Assembly: GCA_037501455.1 (NCBI GenBank)
Contig: CM074865.1
Span: 6,335,001-6,399,000, forward strand
Length of the DNA: 64,000 bases
Direction of reading: 5' to 3'
From: Lantana camara
Taxonomy: Eukaryota > Streptophyta > Magnoliopsida > Lamiales > Verbenaceae
The translations under genes were made by a program, and so were the position numbers. Position 1 is the stretch's first letter. Each line of letters begins with the position of its first letter. Below, piece after piece: positions 11,437 to 23,425 of the stretch. The notes below the pieces were generated by a model. The model saw only the letters and a program-made list of their open reading frames with translations. It was not told where the DNA came from and ran no database searches.

Positions 11437-12010
11437 TTTCAGATCCAGGATGAGGGGCCCCGGTAGATGGCGGAGATGGAGGTCGGAACCGTGGATGGCG
11501 GCGAAGCAACGGTGGTAGAGTGGTGGCATTCGAGGCAGAGTCGACGATTCGGCAGAAAAGGAACAGATCTGGTCCCCGCTGCAACTCCGCGGTCGTCATC
11601 TCAGATTTTCTTCTTCGTTTCGAAGACGGGAGTTCTTACTCCTCCGCCGGCGGACCATGAAGAAGACATGGGGGTGTTGTGTGTGTGTGTGTGTGTGTTT
11701 TTTTTTTAAATTTGATATTATTTTATTTTTTGAGTTTTATTATATTTTATATTTCATTTTTGATTTAATATGTATCTGTATATATATATATATGTATATT
11801 AGTTAATAATTTAATATGTATATATATATAACAAAAAAAAAAAAAAAAAAAAGAACAAAGCCACATTATTTGATCAATGTCAAAAATAAATATCAAGTTA
11901 AATATATTAATAATATAACATATAAATATATTTATATTATAATTACATTAAAAATAATGTATAATATTTTTGAATTTATATATTCTATGTTTTTTCAATT
12001 AGTTTTGTGT
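11437..12010. other. Upstream flank of the PSKR1 fragment with microsatellites
   Basis: The first 230 bases are GC-rich and would be the 5' region of the PSKR1-like gene. A (GT)n tract lies at about 11676-11697. It is followed by strongly AT-rich DNA with a (TA)n tract near 11780-11795 and an A-run near 11831-11851. No gene is seen. Confidence 0.6.
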
Positions 12011-12402
12011 GGGTAAATTGGGGAGTTTTGAGAAAACTCCCTATGGGTTGAAAAATTTTTAGTTTGCTCCCCAGGTCTAAAAAAATTTTAGTTCACTCCC
12101 CAATTCACATGCATAATTTGAGTTAGCTCCCCAATTTTGGGGGCAGATACCACATATGGCGATTTAGATACACCATATGACGAATTAGGTACACGATTAT
12201 GCATGTTTAATAAAACTCAAGAATCGTGTACCTAAATCGTCATATGGTGTATCTAAATCGCCATATGTGGTATCTGCCCCCAAAATTGGGGAGCTAACTC
12301 AAATTATACATGTGAATTGGGGAGTAAACTAAAATTTTTTTAGACTTGGGGATCAAACTAAAAATTGACTATACAATTGGGGAGTTTTCTCAAATTACCC
12401 CT
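12011..12402. mobile_element. Foldback (long hairpin) element of about 390 bp
   Basis: The two halves are inverted copies. The inner arms, ending at 12198 and resuming at 12222, pair over about 66 bases with one mismatch seen by eye. The loop is about 23 nt. The outer ends GGGTAAATTGGGGAGTTTT and its partner ending in CAAATTACCCC are imperfect inverted repeats. Arms are rich in CTCCCCAATT. No ORF is present. A similar hairpin lies at 48320-48710. Target duplication was not resolved. Confidence 0.75.
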
Positions 12403-12624
12403 AAATTTTGTAAATGTCAACCCAGTCAGTTGTTAGGTGGCAAAAAAAATTTACGTGGCACCCGTGTAATGTCCACACGGGATACACAGCCACGTCATAC
12501 GCGATTTCCGATGGGTTTTAGGTTTTCCGGCGAAAAAATGCATCATTTTGCGCGGTTTTGGGAGCTATGGGGTTGATCTGTCACCGAAATAGTTGGTGTA
12601 CCAATCTTGCTGAATGGGTGCAGA

Positions 12625-13362
12625 CAGTGGCGGAGCCAGAAATTTGATTCAGGGGGGTCATATTAGACTTTTCCCTATATATATATATATAGAAAACCTT
12701 GTCAAATACCAAAAATGCAAGATAAACCCTATGTTTCAAAAATTAGCATAAAAAATCCTGTATTTTATAAAAATAAACATAAAAAATCCTCACACGTTGT
12801 TTGAGCCATACGTGTTGCCCTTATTCACGAAAATAAAAGCAAAAATTAGACAAAAATATTTGCAAATTGAAAATTGCAAAGAAATGTAATAGAATATAAC
12901 AGAAAATATTGGAAACGGTATATACAAGAAATAAATGAAGAATATAAATACCACAAAAATTCTTATCGGGAAAGCAATTAATGGGTAAAAAGTTACATAT
13001 TAAAATAAATTATTTTATGATCTATTTGAGAAATTTTGTGAATATTGAGGCAGAATTGAAATTATAAAAATTAAGAGATCATGTATATAAGTACAAAAAT
13101 AATATTTTTGTAAAGAAAATTCGCTGAACCCGAGCATCCAATCATAAGGTTTTCTGTACAAAATTAAGAAAAATATAAGGTTTTCTATAAGATTTTGTAT
13201 AACATGAGGTTTTTTATGCTCATTTCGAATAACACGAGTTGGGTGCATATAACTATATTATTTGTGTGTCTCAATTATTAACAATTTACTATATTGACCC
13301 TAACTAGTATTAATTTTAACTTTGATGAGGGGGGTCAATAATAAAAAATCCCATAAAATTAC

Positions 13363-13420
<58 letters not shown>

Positions 13421-13482
13421 AAAAAAAAAGAAGTTGAGGGGGGTCAATTGCACCCCCTCTTGTGAATGTGGCTCCACCACTG
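12625..13482. mobile_element. Non-autonomous hAT element, 858 bp
   Basis: The ends are CAGTGGCGGAGCCA and the inverse of CAGTGGTGGAGCCA. The element is flanked by a perfect 8-bp duplication GGTGCAGA (12617-12624 and 13483-13490); 8 bp is the hAT target-site length and the CAG-start suits that superfamily. No transposase is encoded. The interior, about 12710-13240, looks like a second inverted-repeat element related to those at 43130 and 48968 (shared phrase TCATTTCGAATAACAC). A TCTA/TA microsatellite lies near 13370-13415. Confidence 0.85.
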
Positions 13483-13490
13483 GGTGCAGA

Positions 13491-13885
13491 TGGTATACCA
13501 TTTTTGCAAATTTCCCAACTAATTATGATTTAAGAAAACGTTACTCTCTAGCAGACAAAAATTAACAAATAATCACGACAAACCTAAATATCCCACAGTT
13601 GGAAGTTGGAACTCATTGTTAATTAGAAATCAAAATTAACTAAGTTACATCAAATAATAAAGAGAAAATGAATAGATATCCAAAATCCAAATTAATAAAG
13701 AACAATGAAAGATTATTATACATCAAAAAAGTTTAAAAAAAAAAAATGTATATCCCTCCTGAGGCTTTGGATCTCTCATAATCGAAACCAATGATTTATG
13801 TATTTGATTAAAATCGGAGATGAAATACAGATATGATACGAGAAATGCAAAGCCTTTTGGAGTCGTGAGTAACAAACAAAATATG
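13491..13885. other. 3' flank of the ERF gene
   Basis: AT-rich DNA downstream of the ERF stop codon on the minus strand. It should contain the 3' UTR and poly(A) site. The minus strand carries T-rich stretches and an A-tract near 13734-13746, but no single poly(A) signal could be chosen. Confidence 0.4.
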
Positions 13886-15561
13886 TCACGAGGAGGAGGA
13901 GGAAGGGTAGTGCTCGGAAGACGTCCACGGCGGCGCAGGAAAATTCGTGCTGCGGCCACCACTACTGCCGCCTTGCGCTCGTTGGTTGTTTCCCTGTGGC
14001 GAGAAATGTATAATTTGGCCACTAGAGAATTCCGATGGATACAAAGAAGCTGATGAAGAAGAATATAAACCAGCTAATGATGACGCGTACATCATTTGCT
14101 CGAACAGAGTCGTCGGTTGTTGGGGATGAAAAACGCCGCCGCCGCCGCCGCCGCTCTGGAGCAACCGCGAGTATTCCCAATAATCTCCGGCACCGGCGGC
14201 TCCAATGAACGTCGGCGGCGCTGCGGTGGCGGATGGCGGCTGAGGGGCGGAGATGGTGGATTCCGGTTGCGGCGGCGGTGGAAGGATTCTGACATTTTCT
14301 GGGAAGTTTAGTTTGGCGCGGTTGCCTCTGAAGCGTAGGGCGGCTTCGTCGTATGCTCTGGCGGCAGCCTCCGCCGTGTCGAAGGTGCCGAGCCAAACTC
14401 TAGCGGCTTTGTGTGGGTCCCTTATTTCGGCTGCCCATTTGCCCCACGGCCTTTGGCGAACTCCTCTGTATTTTCTTCGTCTTTCTCCGGCGGTGGCTTC
14501 GTGGTACTGTGAAGTGGCGGAGGGTTCTGGTGGCGCCGCCTGCTCGGCGGCGGAGTCTGGCTCTGGATAAATGTCAATGTGTTAGGCAATGTTGGCCAAC
14601 AAGATTACATTTTATTCAAGTAAAACGATGAATATGAAATTATTTTAGGAAAAAAGAAAAAAGAGGATAATCTTGAAATGATCAAATTATTGGCAAAACC
14701 ATAGCTAATAACGTGAGTGTTAATTGTTTTCATAATTTGATCTTAGAATCATTTTACAAAATCACATTACATCTATATAATCAATCTAAATACAAAATAA
14801 AAATGTTTCTGGCCGGGTTCGACCAAACTCGAACTCAAGTTCAAAAAAATTACGAGTTTGTAAATGAAATTATGAAAAGTTTTTCAAAAGATTGGCACCC
14901 CAATATATACAGTCAGAATCTCGTATTTTATTTTTTATGATTGATCTCCTATGTCATATATATATATATATATGAAAAAGGTATTTATAGACAATTGAAA
15001 TTATGGGGGAGACGGAAAGAATTTTCATTAAAACTAGTTATAAAAACGTTGATATTAATTTTTCATAAGAAATAAAGAAACAGAGGAGTTGCATGTCAGA
15101 AGGTATAATTCATGCAGAAATATTAACAAGAAACAGAGATAAAACTAACCAGCTTTAACCGAGGAAGACGACTCTCCAAACCCACGAAATATCCTCTGAC
15201 TTTGCTCAGAAAACGGCGCCGCATCATCTTCTTGATTATGCCTTCTCTTCTGCCCAGAGCTCGAAGACGAATAAACAGAGGAAGGAGAATCCACTCCGCC
15301 GCCACCGCCGCCGTGCGGCTCATGACCTGACACCACGTGGGTCAGCGCCGTCACCATCGCCGACATCTCTGACGACAGATGATGAGGCGGCGCCACCACC
15401 GCCGATAGCAGATAATTATCCCCCGGCTCTTGTCGCTGCATGGTGAAATATGGAACCGTCATGCTGGTATCGGCGGTGGTCGTGGAGGAGGCGGTGTTCT
15501 GTCTATTTCCTATCGCCGTAAACCTGGCATAATCGCCGTCGTCGTCTCGTCCCTTCGCCAC
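13886..15561 (-). CDS. Group-X AP2/ERF transcription factor (ABR1/ERF110-like), two exons
   Basis: Exon 1 is 15561-15150 and exon 2 is 14562-13886 (TGA at 13888-13886); the intron 15149-14563 has GT/AG ends and phases agree, giving about 362 codons. Exon 1 has the conserved phrase [14 protein letters not shown], typical of ERF group X, then a GGGGGG run and GQKRR. Exon 2 starts with the AP2 DNA-binding domain ([48 protein letters not shown]), about 60 residues. A Ser/Gln/Gly-rich tail follows. The protein should bind GCC-box-like DNA in the nucleus and act in stress, wounding or ABA responses, as known for the group. Oddity: no ATG opens the frame. The first in-frame codons are ACG GTG after a TAA, and the next ATG is residue 34. 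It may use ACG, the inner ATG, or be a new pseudogene. Confidence 0.85.
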
Positions 15562-15629
15562 CGTTGATTATAAGCAGAATTGATGTTCTTGATTCTAAAT
15601 TTTTTGTTCTTTTTCTGTTTTTAGCCTTA

Positions 15630-15641
15630 TGTATATATAAA
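15630..15641 (-). promoter_or_regulatory. Possible TATA box of the ERF gene
   Basis: On the minus strand TTATATATAC lies about 70 bases upstream of the coding start, a suitable distance for a plant core promoter. AT-rich background makes this a weak call. Confidence 0.45.
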
Positions 15642-16430
15642 TGAAATCAATTGTGGAGGGCGGTTATATGCAACAGTGAAAGAAAGAAAGGAAGAGACTA
15701 AGTTCGGATGATGCCGTCAATGGAACAGTGATTTATGCTAACGTAATGTATATGCATGCTTATATTGCAGGCGTGCCGAAAAGGAAAAAAGGAATATTTT
15801 TTATTGGTATTTATTTAATTACTAAATAAATAAATAAATAAAACTTGGGGAAATTAAAAGTGGGCTATGAGAAAAGACACGTGTGTTCACACAGGGTTGA
15901 CTGTGTTTTTCTAGAAATATGCATGAACCTGACCTTTGGAAGACTACAATCACAATGGGTTAATGTCGGTTAAGAGAGATCGTGTTAGAATTGAGTTGTC
16001 ACGCACAGGATCATTGTTGATGTGAGAGACAATAAGATTTGAGTTTAAACTGTTTCTGGATTTTACCGTGGGTTGATTTGATTAATTTACCTACATTTTT
16101 TTTTTTAATTGGAGAAGTTGAAATTTTTGATACGCTCATTTAATATTTTTTATTTTTCGATGATAAAATAAAATATTAATATTTTTTATATATTTTTTAT
16201 TTTTCGATGATAAAATAAAATCGTATTTTTATATTAAACAGTTTAATATAGATATTTTTATCCACAGTTGGTTTTGCCCGTCGAAATTTACACGTAACTA
16301 ACTAGAGAAATTCTTAGTTCATCACGTGTAAAATTGAATTGAGTTTCCAACTGGTAAAATGATAAAAAAAAATACATTAAATTTCATAAATTTTACGATA
16401 TGATATCAAAATTGCTGGATTGATAGAGTT
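15642..16430. other. Upstream region of the ERF gene, no other gene seen
   Basis: This should hold the ERF promoter. ACACGTGT near 15879-15886 is a G-box-like ABRE core, plausible for an ABA-linked ERF, but single short motifs prove little. A near-duplicate of about 45 bases (TTTTTATTTTTCGATGATAA) occurs near 16150 and 16197. Confidence 0.4.
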
Positions 16431-19400
16431 ACTTTCCAAAATAACTGGAGCGAATTGTCTACTATTTTTCCTGCTACTCCATTAAATTTGTACCGAGGGC
16501 TCAACTAAGAAAAATTAAGGTAATAGAGAATTTTTTGGCTACAGATAATATTGTTCTTTTTGATTTCCCAAATCTTTTTTTTTTTTTTTTTGCTTATTCC
16601 TCAATTCTTACAAATAATCCATACTTCAAGCATATCTTCTCTCCAAACTTGTTTTCTTATTCTTCAATTCTTATGAATAGATAACCACTGATCTTTGAAG
16701 CACAATTTCACTGATTTTTGTTGGGCTCAACTAAGAAAAATTAAGATAATAGAGAATTTTTTGGCGACAGATAATATTGTTCTTTTGATTTCTCAAATCA
16801 TTTTTTTTTTTTTTTTTCTTATTCCTCTTCTTTTGATTTCCCAAATCATTTTTTTTTTTTTTCTTATTCGTCAATTCTTACGAATAGATAACAATCGATA
16901 CTTCACGCATATCTTCTCTTCAAACTTGTTTTCTTATTCTTCAATTCTTATGAATAGATAACACTGCTCTTGTTTTCTTATTCTTCAATTCTTATGAATA
17001 GATAACACTGATATTTGAAACACAGTTTCACTAATTTTTGTTTGTATAAGAAATTTTTGTTTCTGTTTGATCCACGCAAATATGTGAAACTCTACTATTT
17101 TTCGTGTTAATAGAGAATTTTCATATTGCGTTATCTCTATCCAAATAACCGACTGTCCTGCAAATATGTGAAACTCTACTATTTTTGGTGTTAATAGAGA
17201 ATTTTCATATTGCGTTATCTCTATCCAAATAATCGACTGTCCTTACTTAAAGGCTTTTTTTAATTTCTCAAATCTTCTATTTTTGAATATTCTTTTTGAT
17301 TTCCCAAATCCTTTTTTTTTTTTTTTATTCCTCAATTCTTATGAATAGATAATGATATTTTCTTATTCTACAATTCTTATGAATAGATAACCACTGATTT
17401 TTGAAGCAGAAGTTTCACTAATTTTTGTTTGTATAAGAAATTTTTGTTTCTGTTTGATCCACGCAAATATGTGAATCTCCACCGTTTTTCGTACTACTCC
17501 ATTGAATTTCTACCAAAGGCTCAATTAAGAATTTTTTTTTTTTTTTATTTGAGAATATTATAGCAAATCATGAGTAACAATAAGCAGAATACAAGAAGCA
17601 ACAACAGAAAAAATTAAGGCAGGGGTTCTCTCAAGTTGAAAATAGGCTAGAGTTCCACAGTCGTTTTTTCTCCGAATTAAGCACAAATAACTGGGCCTAC
17701 AACAGATAACTCGGCCAGAAAATTTCTCGGATAAACACAAGAAAGGATAAAACAAAACTTCCATACGGAAGAAACGAAAGAAAACATACCAAAAGAAAAA
17801 AAACAGATAAAGCAATCGTCTGTGAACAGAGACATCCGCTAGATCTGGGAGGATGCCAGTGGATATGGAAGATTAATGATGAAACTTACTGTAGATCTGT
17901 GAGAGTGGCAGCAGATTTGAGCGGATTCCGACGGACGGAATAGAATTGAGTAAAACAGAATAGATTTGAGTCCATCCGGCGATGGAATTATGTTCTTCAC
18001 TGCCGGATCGGAGTTGAGAACGAAGTTTTTGCCTTGTTTAGAGAGAGAACACTATTATTGGTTATACTTAGTCATGTTGTAAGTCCAAGAGAGAGAACAT
18101 TGTTATTGGTTACACTTAGTCATGTTGTAAGTCGTAACCAAGAGAACGAACAAACGATGGGCGAAAGATGCCCAAGATGGCCCTCTAGACGTTTCCTTAA
18201 TGGCCTTCCTAATTAAGAAAAATTAAGATAATAGAGAATTTTCATATTGTGTTATCTCTATCCAGATAATCTATTGTCCTTACTTAAAGGCTTTTTTTAA
18301 TTTCTCAAGTCTTCTATTTTTGAATATTCTTTTTGATTCCCCAAATCTTTCTTTCTTTTTTTTTTTTTTTTCTTATTCCTCAATTCTCACGAATAGATAA
18401 CAATCCATATTTCAAGCATATCTTCTCTTCAAACTTGTTTTCTTATTCTTCAATTCTTATAAATAGATGACCACTGATCTTTGAAGCACAGTTTCACTAT
18501 TTTTTGTTTGTATAAGAAATTTTTGTTTCTGTTTGATCCACGCAAATATGTGAAACTCTACTGTTTTTCGTGCTACTCCATTGAATTTCTACCAAGGGCT
18601 CAACTAAGAAAAATTAAGATAATCTGTTCCATTAAATTTTTATCAAGGGCTCAACTAAAAAAAATTAAGATAATAGAGAATTTTCATATTGTATAACCGA
18701 CTGTCCTCACTTAAAAGCTTTTTTTAATTTATCAAATCTTATATTTTTGAATATTCTTTTTGATTTCCCAAATCTCTTTGTTTTTTTTTTGGCTTATTTC
18801 TCAATTCTTAGGAATAGACAACCACCGATATTTGAAGGGCATCTTCTCTTTGAACTTATTTTCTTATTCTTCGATTCTTATGATCACATAACCACTGATC
18901 TTTGAAGCACATCTTCACTAATTTCGTTTAAATAAGAAATTTCGGTTTCTGTTTCATCCACGGAAATATATGAAACTCGATTATTTTTCCATCTACTCCA
19001 TTATAATTCTATCGCATAGGCTCAACTAAGAAAAATTAAGATAAAAGAGAATTTTTATATTGCGTTATCTCTATCCAAATAACAACTGTCCTTACTTAAA
19101 GGCTTTTTTTAATTTCTCAAATCTTCTTTTTCTAAATATTCCTTTTGATTTCCCAAATCTTCTTTTCATTTTCTTATTCCTCAATTCTTACAAATAGATA
19201 AGGACTCATATTTGAAGCACATCTTCACAAATTTTTGGAGTACATCTTCTCTTTCATAAAAACTCGTTTTCTTATTTTCCAATTCTTATGAATAGATAAC
19301 CACTGATTTTTTAAGCACATCTTCACAAATTTTTGGAGTACATCTTCTCTTTCATAAAAACTCGGTTTTTTATTCCTCAATTCTTAGGAATACATAACAA

Positions 19401-19480
19401 CTGATTTCTAAAGCACATCTTTTCTTTGAATAAACTCATCTTTACTATGTTTTTTTTTTTGGTGGAAGCATCTTTACTAT
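16430..19480. repeat. Diverged tandem array, unit about 350-425 bp
   Basis: A set of phrases recurs in the same order. GGCTCAACTAAGAAAAATTA occurs near 16498, 16726, 18597, 18649 and 19019, with variants near 17518 and 18211. GATCCACGCAAATATGTGAA occurs near 17068, 17455 and 18533 (variant near 18954). TTTTTGATTTCCCAAATC occurs near 17285, 18330, 18755 and 19140, with others. Corrected for the insertion at 17532, copy spacing is about 350-425 bp. Copies vary in length and T-runs. No ORF is kept. It could be a degraded minisatellite or reiterated non-coding element. Confidence 0.7.
17532..18210 (-). mobile_element. Poly(A)-tailed retroposed sequence with 9-bp target duplication
   Basis: On the minus strand the insert ends in an A-run (poly-T at about 17532-17546 on the plus strand) and is flanked by AATTAAGAA at 17523-17531 and 18211-18219. 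This is the signature of LINE-driven retroposition. It interrupts the tandem array. The insert is about 680 bp with no long ORF. It starts near 18133 with two 45-bp direct repeats (18041-18085 and 18089-18133, each ending GTCATGTTGTAAGTC). It may be a cDNA copy of a host transcript or a 5'-truncated non-LTR element; the parent was not recognised. Confidence 0.75.
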
Positions 19481-20223
19481 GTAATCTCAAATTTGAAGCT
19501 ATAAAATTTGTTGTAATATAAATTTTCATATATAAAAAAAACTCCAATAAAGGAAGAAAAAGAATATTACAAGAAAATATAAGAAATTAAAAAAAAAAAA
19601 AAAACAACATAGAGAATTCCCATAAATATTCAGCCAAATATTTTTCTTCTTCAACTCATCTTCAATATTGTTCGAAATATGTGTAATTAAATTTTGAATG
19701 ACAAGCGTGAAATGAAATATGGGTAATGGGATGGATAGAGAAAAATTTAAAAGAAATATCGAAAATTCTGAACCTTTGATCCACCTAAATTACCATGATT
19801 GGACTTATATATTTTACTGTCATTTTAAGATAATCAGATGTTCTCTCTCATTTAATTAACAATGCGACACGAGTGGATGTTTCTTTTTTATTAATATAAA
19901 AACGAGTTAAAACTAGTTTTTAATATGACGAAGCTCCATCACGATCCTATCAGGTCCAACCTTGCACACCTTTCTCTCTTCCGTCATCTCTTGGCCAAGA
20001 TCGACAGAGATGGATACTTGTGAAATAATGTTGGTGTAACATCTAACATTCTGCATTTAAATATACTTATGAACATTTGATTTCAACTTATTAAGTATTA
20101 AATCTTTTCCTTTTCACCAATCTTTAATTTGATGCGGCCGACAGAAGTTCAATGAATTCAATCGCAACACAATTAGGTATTAAATCTTAGCGAGTGTTTC
20201 CACCAAAGAAAAATTAAATCTTA
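19481..20223. other. Intergenic AT-rich DNA
   Basis: No ORF, RNA gene or clear repeat is supported here. There are A-runs near 19585 and scattered polypyrimidine tracts. Confidence 0.5.
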
Positions 20224-21103
20224 CGACATGATTGGTATGATGGAATGGGGTGGGAATGGAATGGTTATTACTGTGTCCATTCCTAAATCCATGATTGATA
20301 CCAAAACAGAATACTCATTCCCACAAGCATGGGATTACCCATTCCTTTGGTCCCCATGGTATTAGTCATTCCCAATGTTTAAAATTTATTATTATTTTTA
20401 TATTATCGTCACATATTTGTTAAATGCATATTATATTTTATTATTTTCATAAATAAAAATTAAATACTATTAGTCACGTTGAAAATTTAATAAATTATAT
20501 TAAATATATATAAATATAAGTATATTATATATTTAAAAAACATGTTCAAAATATTATTTTATTTATAAAATTTTATAAATTCAAATATTTTATAAAGAAC
20601 GAATTTTGATATTTATATTAAAATTTATTTTTAAATGTGAAAAAATATATTAAATATAATAAATAATTAATACATAATCTATGCTTGAATAAAAAAATAG
20701 TGTATGTACATATATGTATGTATGTATGTATGTATATCCCAAACTCACTCTCGCACTCACATATATATTACATATAGTAAATCTCATATATATAACACGT
20801 TCGATATAAAATAGTAATAATATATTTATATATGAAAATATATAGTTACTCAAAATAAAAAATTTAAAAAATATATTTAATATAAAAATATTTGTAATTA
20901 TATACTTTTATTATCATTATTATTACTATTATTATTAATGAAATAAGTTTAAAATTTTTATTTCATTCCTGATTTTATTACTTTGCGTACCAATTATAGC
21001 AATGCTATAATAAAATCATTCCATTCCTTTGTTCATTCCATTACAAAGTTCATTCATTTCTTACCTCATTCCATATTTCCATTCATGCATACCAATCATA
21101 CCG
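20224..21103. mobile_element. Non-autonomous TIR element, possibly PIF/Harbinger-like (880 bp)
   Basis: The ends carry inverted repeats built on ATGATTGGTATG followed by GGAATGG-rich sequence. They are flanked by TTA at 20221-20223 and 21104-21106, which suits PIF/Harbinger (3-bp TTA/TAA duplications). The middle is AT-rich with a TATG/TACA microsatellite near 20700-20735. No transposase is encoded. A 3-bp duplication is weak proof in AT-rich DNA. Confidence 0.6.
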
Positions 21104-21106
21104 TTA

Positions 21107-23425
21107 GTGAGTGATATGCATGATGTCATGTAAAGAGTGTGGATACTGTCACATATATACGTTCACATTACGTGAATAGGAAAATATAATAAAATAATTA
21201 TTTTAAGGAGTAAATTAAAATTTTCTAAACTAATAAATTACTTAAAAGTTAAAATTGATTGTTATGAAATATATCGTTCAAAAGAACTAAGTGGTGTAAC
21301 TTAGCGTGATTCCCAAGGCAGGGAACACCTTCAGACCCAACGAGTATTTACAAAGGTTCTTACATATACCTCATCCCATGGAGACAAAAGGGATTTGAAC
21401 CTGCGACATTGTCAGGATCAAACCCTATCATGCTCTACTTATTCAATCCTATAGGATTTTCATTATACCGGTTTGAACGAGTCAAACTCAACGTATCATT
21501 TCTCATTAGTTTCATAAAATATCTGGTGGTTGAATTTTGAAAAATGTCATAATTATTAATAAAAAAATAATTCGGTCGGACTCAAATTCAAATAATTAAA
21601 ATATATATATGTTCAAAATTTGAGCACGGATGTAATTGTGGTCAAAGCACGTCTCCGAACTCTTGTCTGAATTTGGCAACCTACCCATTGGCCACGGATT
21701 TAATTAAACATATAATGCAGTAGTGTTGAATAAATCTAGCAACAATTCATCCAAACATATAAAGTATAATATATAATACCAACTAATAAGTATAGAACTT
21801 TAGCCTTTTGGATACGAGGACTAATAATTAAATCTTTTCAAAACTATTTACGATACTTGTACGGCTTTGACATTCAGGAGTTCAAAGTTGAATCTCTCAT
21901 TCTCCATTACATACATGTTAAAATAAAGCATAGGTCATACGTAGTTGGTGAGTTTGTCGTAATCAAAATGGGAGAAGATTTAGGTTGCTTCGGCTGTAAA
22001 CTGTCAAAATGTGATGTTGATTCAATTCGATTCGAACTCACAAGTTGATTTTGTTGGGCTAAATTTATAGGTCAACTGAGATGCAAGGTGTATACTGCCA
22101 AATTATTTATTATAAGTTTTAGATCATTATACTTATATTAATATTAAGCAAGATATTATTGTATTAAGCGAAAGATATATAGAAATCATTTTGATCATTT
22201 TTTTTTAATTTTATTTATTTATTCTTTTATTAGTTTTCTTTTATCTTTTTTTTTTCCTTTTAATTATTTATTTTTTATCACTCCAACAACAATCTCTTAA
22301 CTTTTTTCTTATCTCATCTCACTTCAATTTTTTTTATTTTCTTTTATATAATTTTTATCTTTCTTTTCCGCATATATTTAATTTTTTCAATTAATATAAC
22401 ATTATTCTATGTTATTATTTATTATAATTTAATAATTATATCAAAAATATTATAAAATATATGTTAATATGAAAATTATACTTTAATATATTTAAATAAT
22501 AATATGTTTTTTATTTGTACACTCAATAAGTAGGCGAGAATTACTAATACTAAATAAATCAATATGCAAAGGATACAATTTCGTTGAAATACTCAACGGT
22601 AAATAATAAAATATACTCCCAACTACTCTTTTTTTTTTCGATTATAAACTATTAACGGTAACTTAATTATTTCAGCTTTTTTAGAACAAAAAAGAAGAAC
22701 TAGTAATAACAACTCATTTTTCACTAAATATTTTATTTATCTCTATAACGTAAAATTTTTTAATACTAATTTTCTATTTTTTTTAAAAAAAAATTACCCC
22801 ATTTTGTATAAAAATATCCAATCACCTTTCATCGAAGGGGAAAAAAAAAACAACCTTTCATCGAAAATAAGGAAAAAAAGAAACACAATTCGTTTCTTAA
22901 CATAATACCTCACATATTTATTTTGTATTAATATTTCATAATATAATTTTCATACTTCATAGGTAAAATTAATACCTTTTTTTTGGCAGGTGGATTTGGG
23001 TGAAAAAACTTAATTGGTGATGTATATTTTGATATGTGATGATAAATATTTGGTTGTTGTAATTGATTTGATATGAATTTTTTATGGATTTGTTGTTTGT
23101 GATTTTGCTATGGATAAAATCTAAAATGCCTAAATTTAAAATTGGAGTATTTTTCATAAAAGTTAAAGTTCTTACTTTTTAAATCAGTAATTCAGTATAT
23201 TATTCATAAAAGTTAAAGTACCTACTTTAAAATTTGAAAATTGTTCAAAAAACGCTAAAGTGTCCAAATTTAAAATTAGAGTATTGTTCTACGGTATTAT
23301 TTATAAAAGTTAAAGTACCTAAATTTAAAATTAGAGAAACACTAAAGAATTCAATTTAAATTTAGAGTATTTTTCGTAAAAGTTAAAATACCCAAATTTA
23401 AAACTAAAGTATGAGAAGTTAAAAC
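21107..23425. other. Intergenic AT-rich DNA
   Basis: No gene is supported. A short open frame at 21857-22048 has no recognisable domain and is not called. The stretch 23160-23410 repeats phrases such as AAAGTTAAAGTACCTA and AATTTAAAATTAGAGTAT several times, an irregular short-period repeat. Long pyrimidine-rich runs lie at 22195-22390. Confidence 0.5.

Noticed and set aside
14022..14631. Plus-strand and other-frame ORFs of 60-124 codons
   Set aside because: They are antisense or out-of-frame readings of ERF exon 2; the AP2 domain on the minus strand explains the open frames.
16430..19480. Possible CRISPR array
   Set aside because: Units are 350-425 bp, diverged, without uniform short repeats or spacers, and the genome is a plant.
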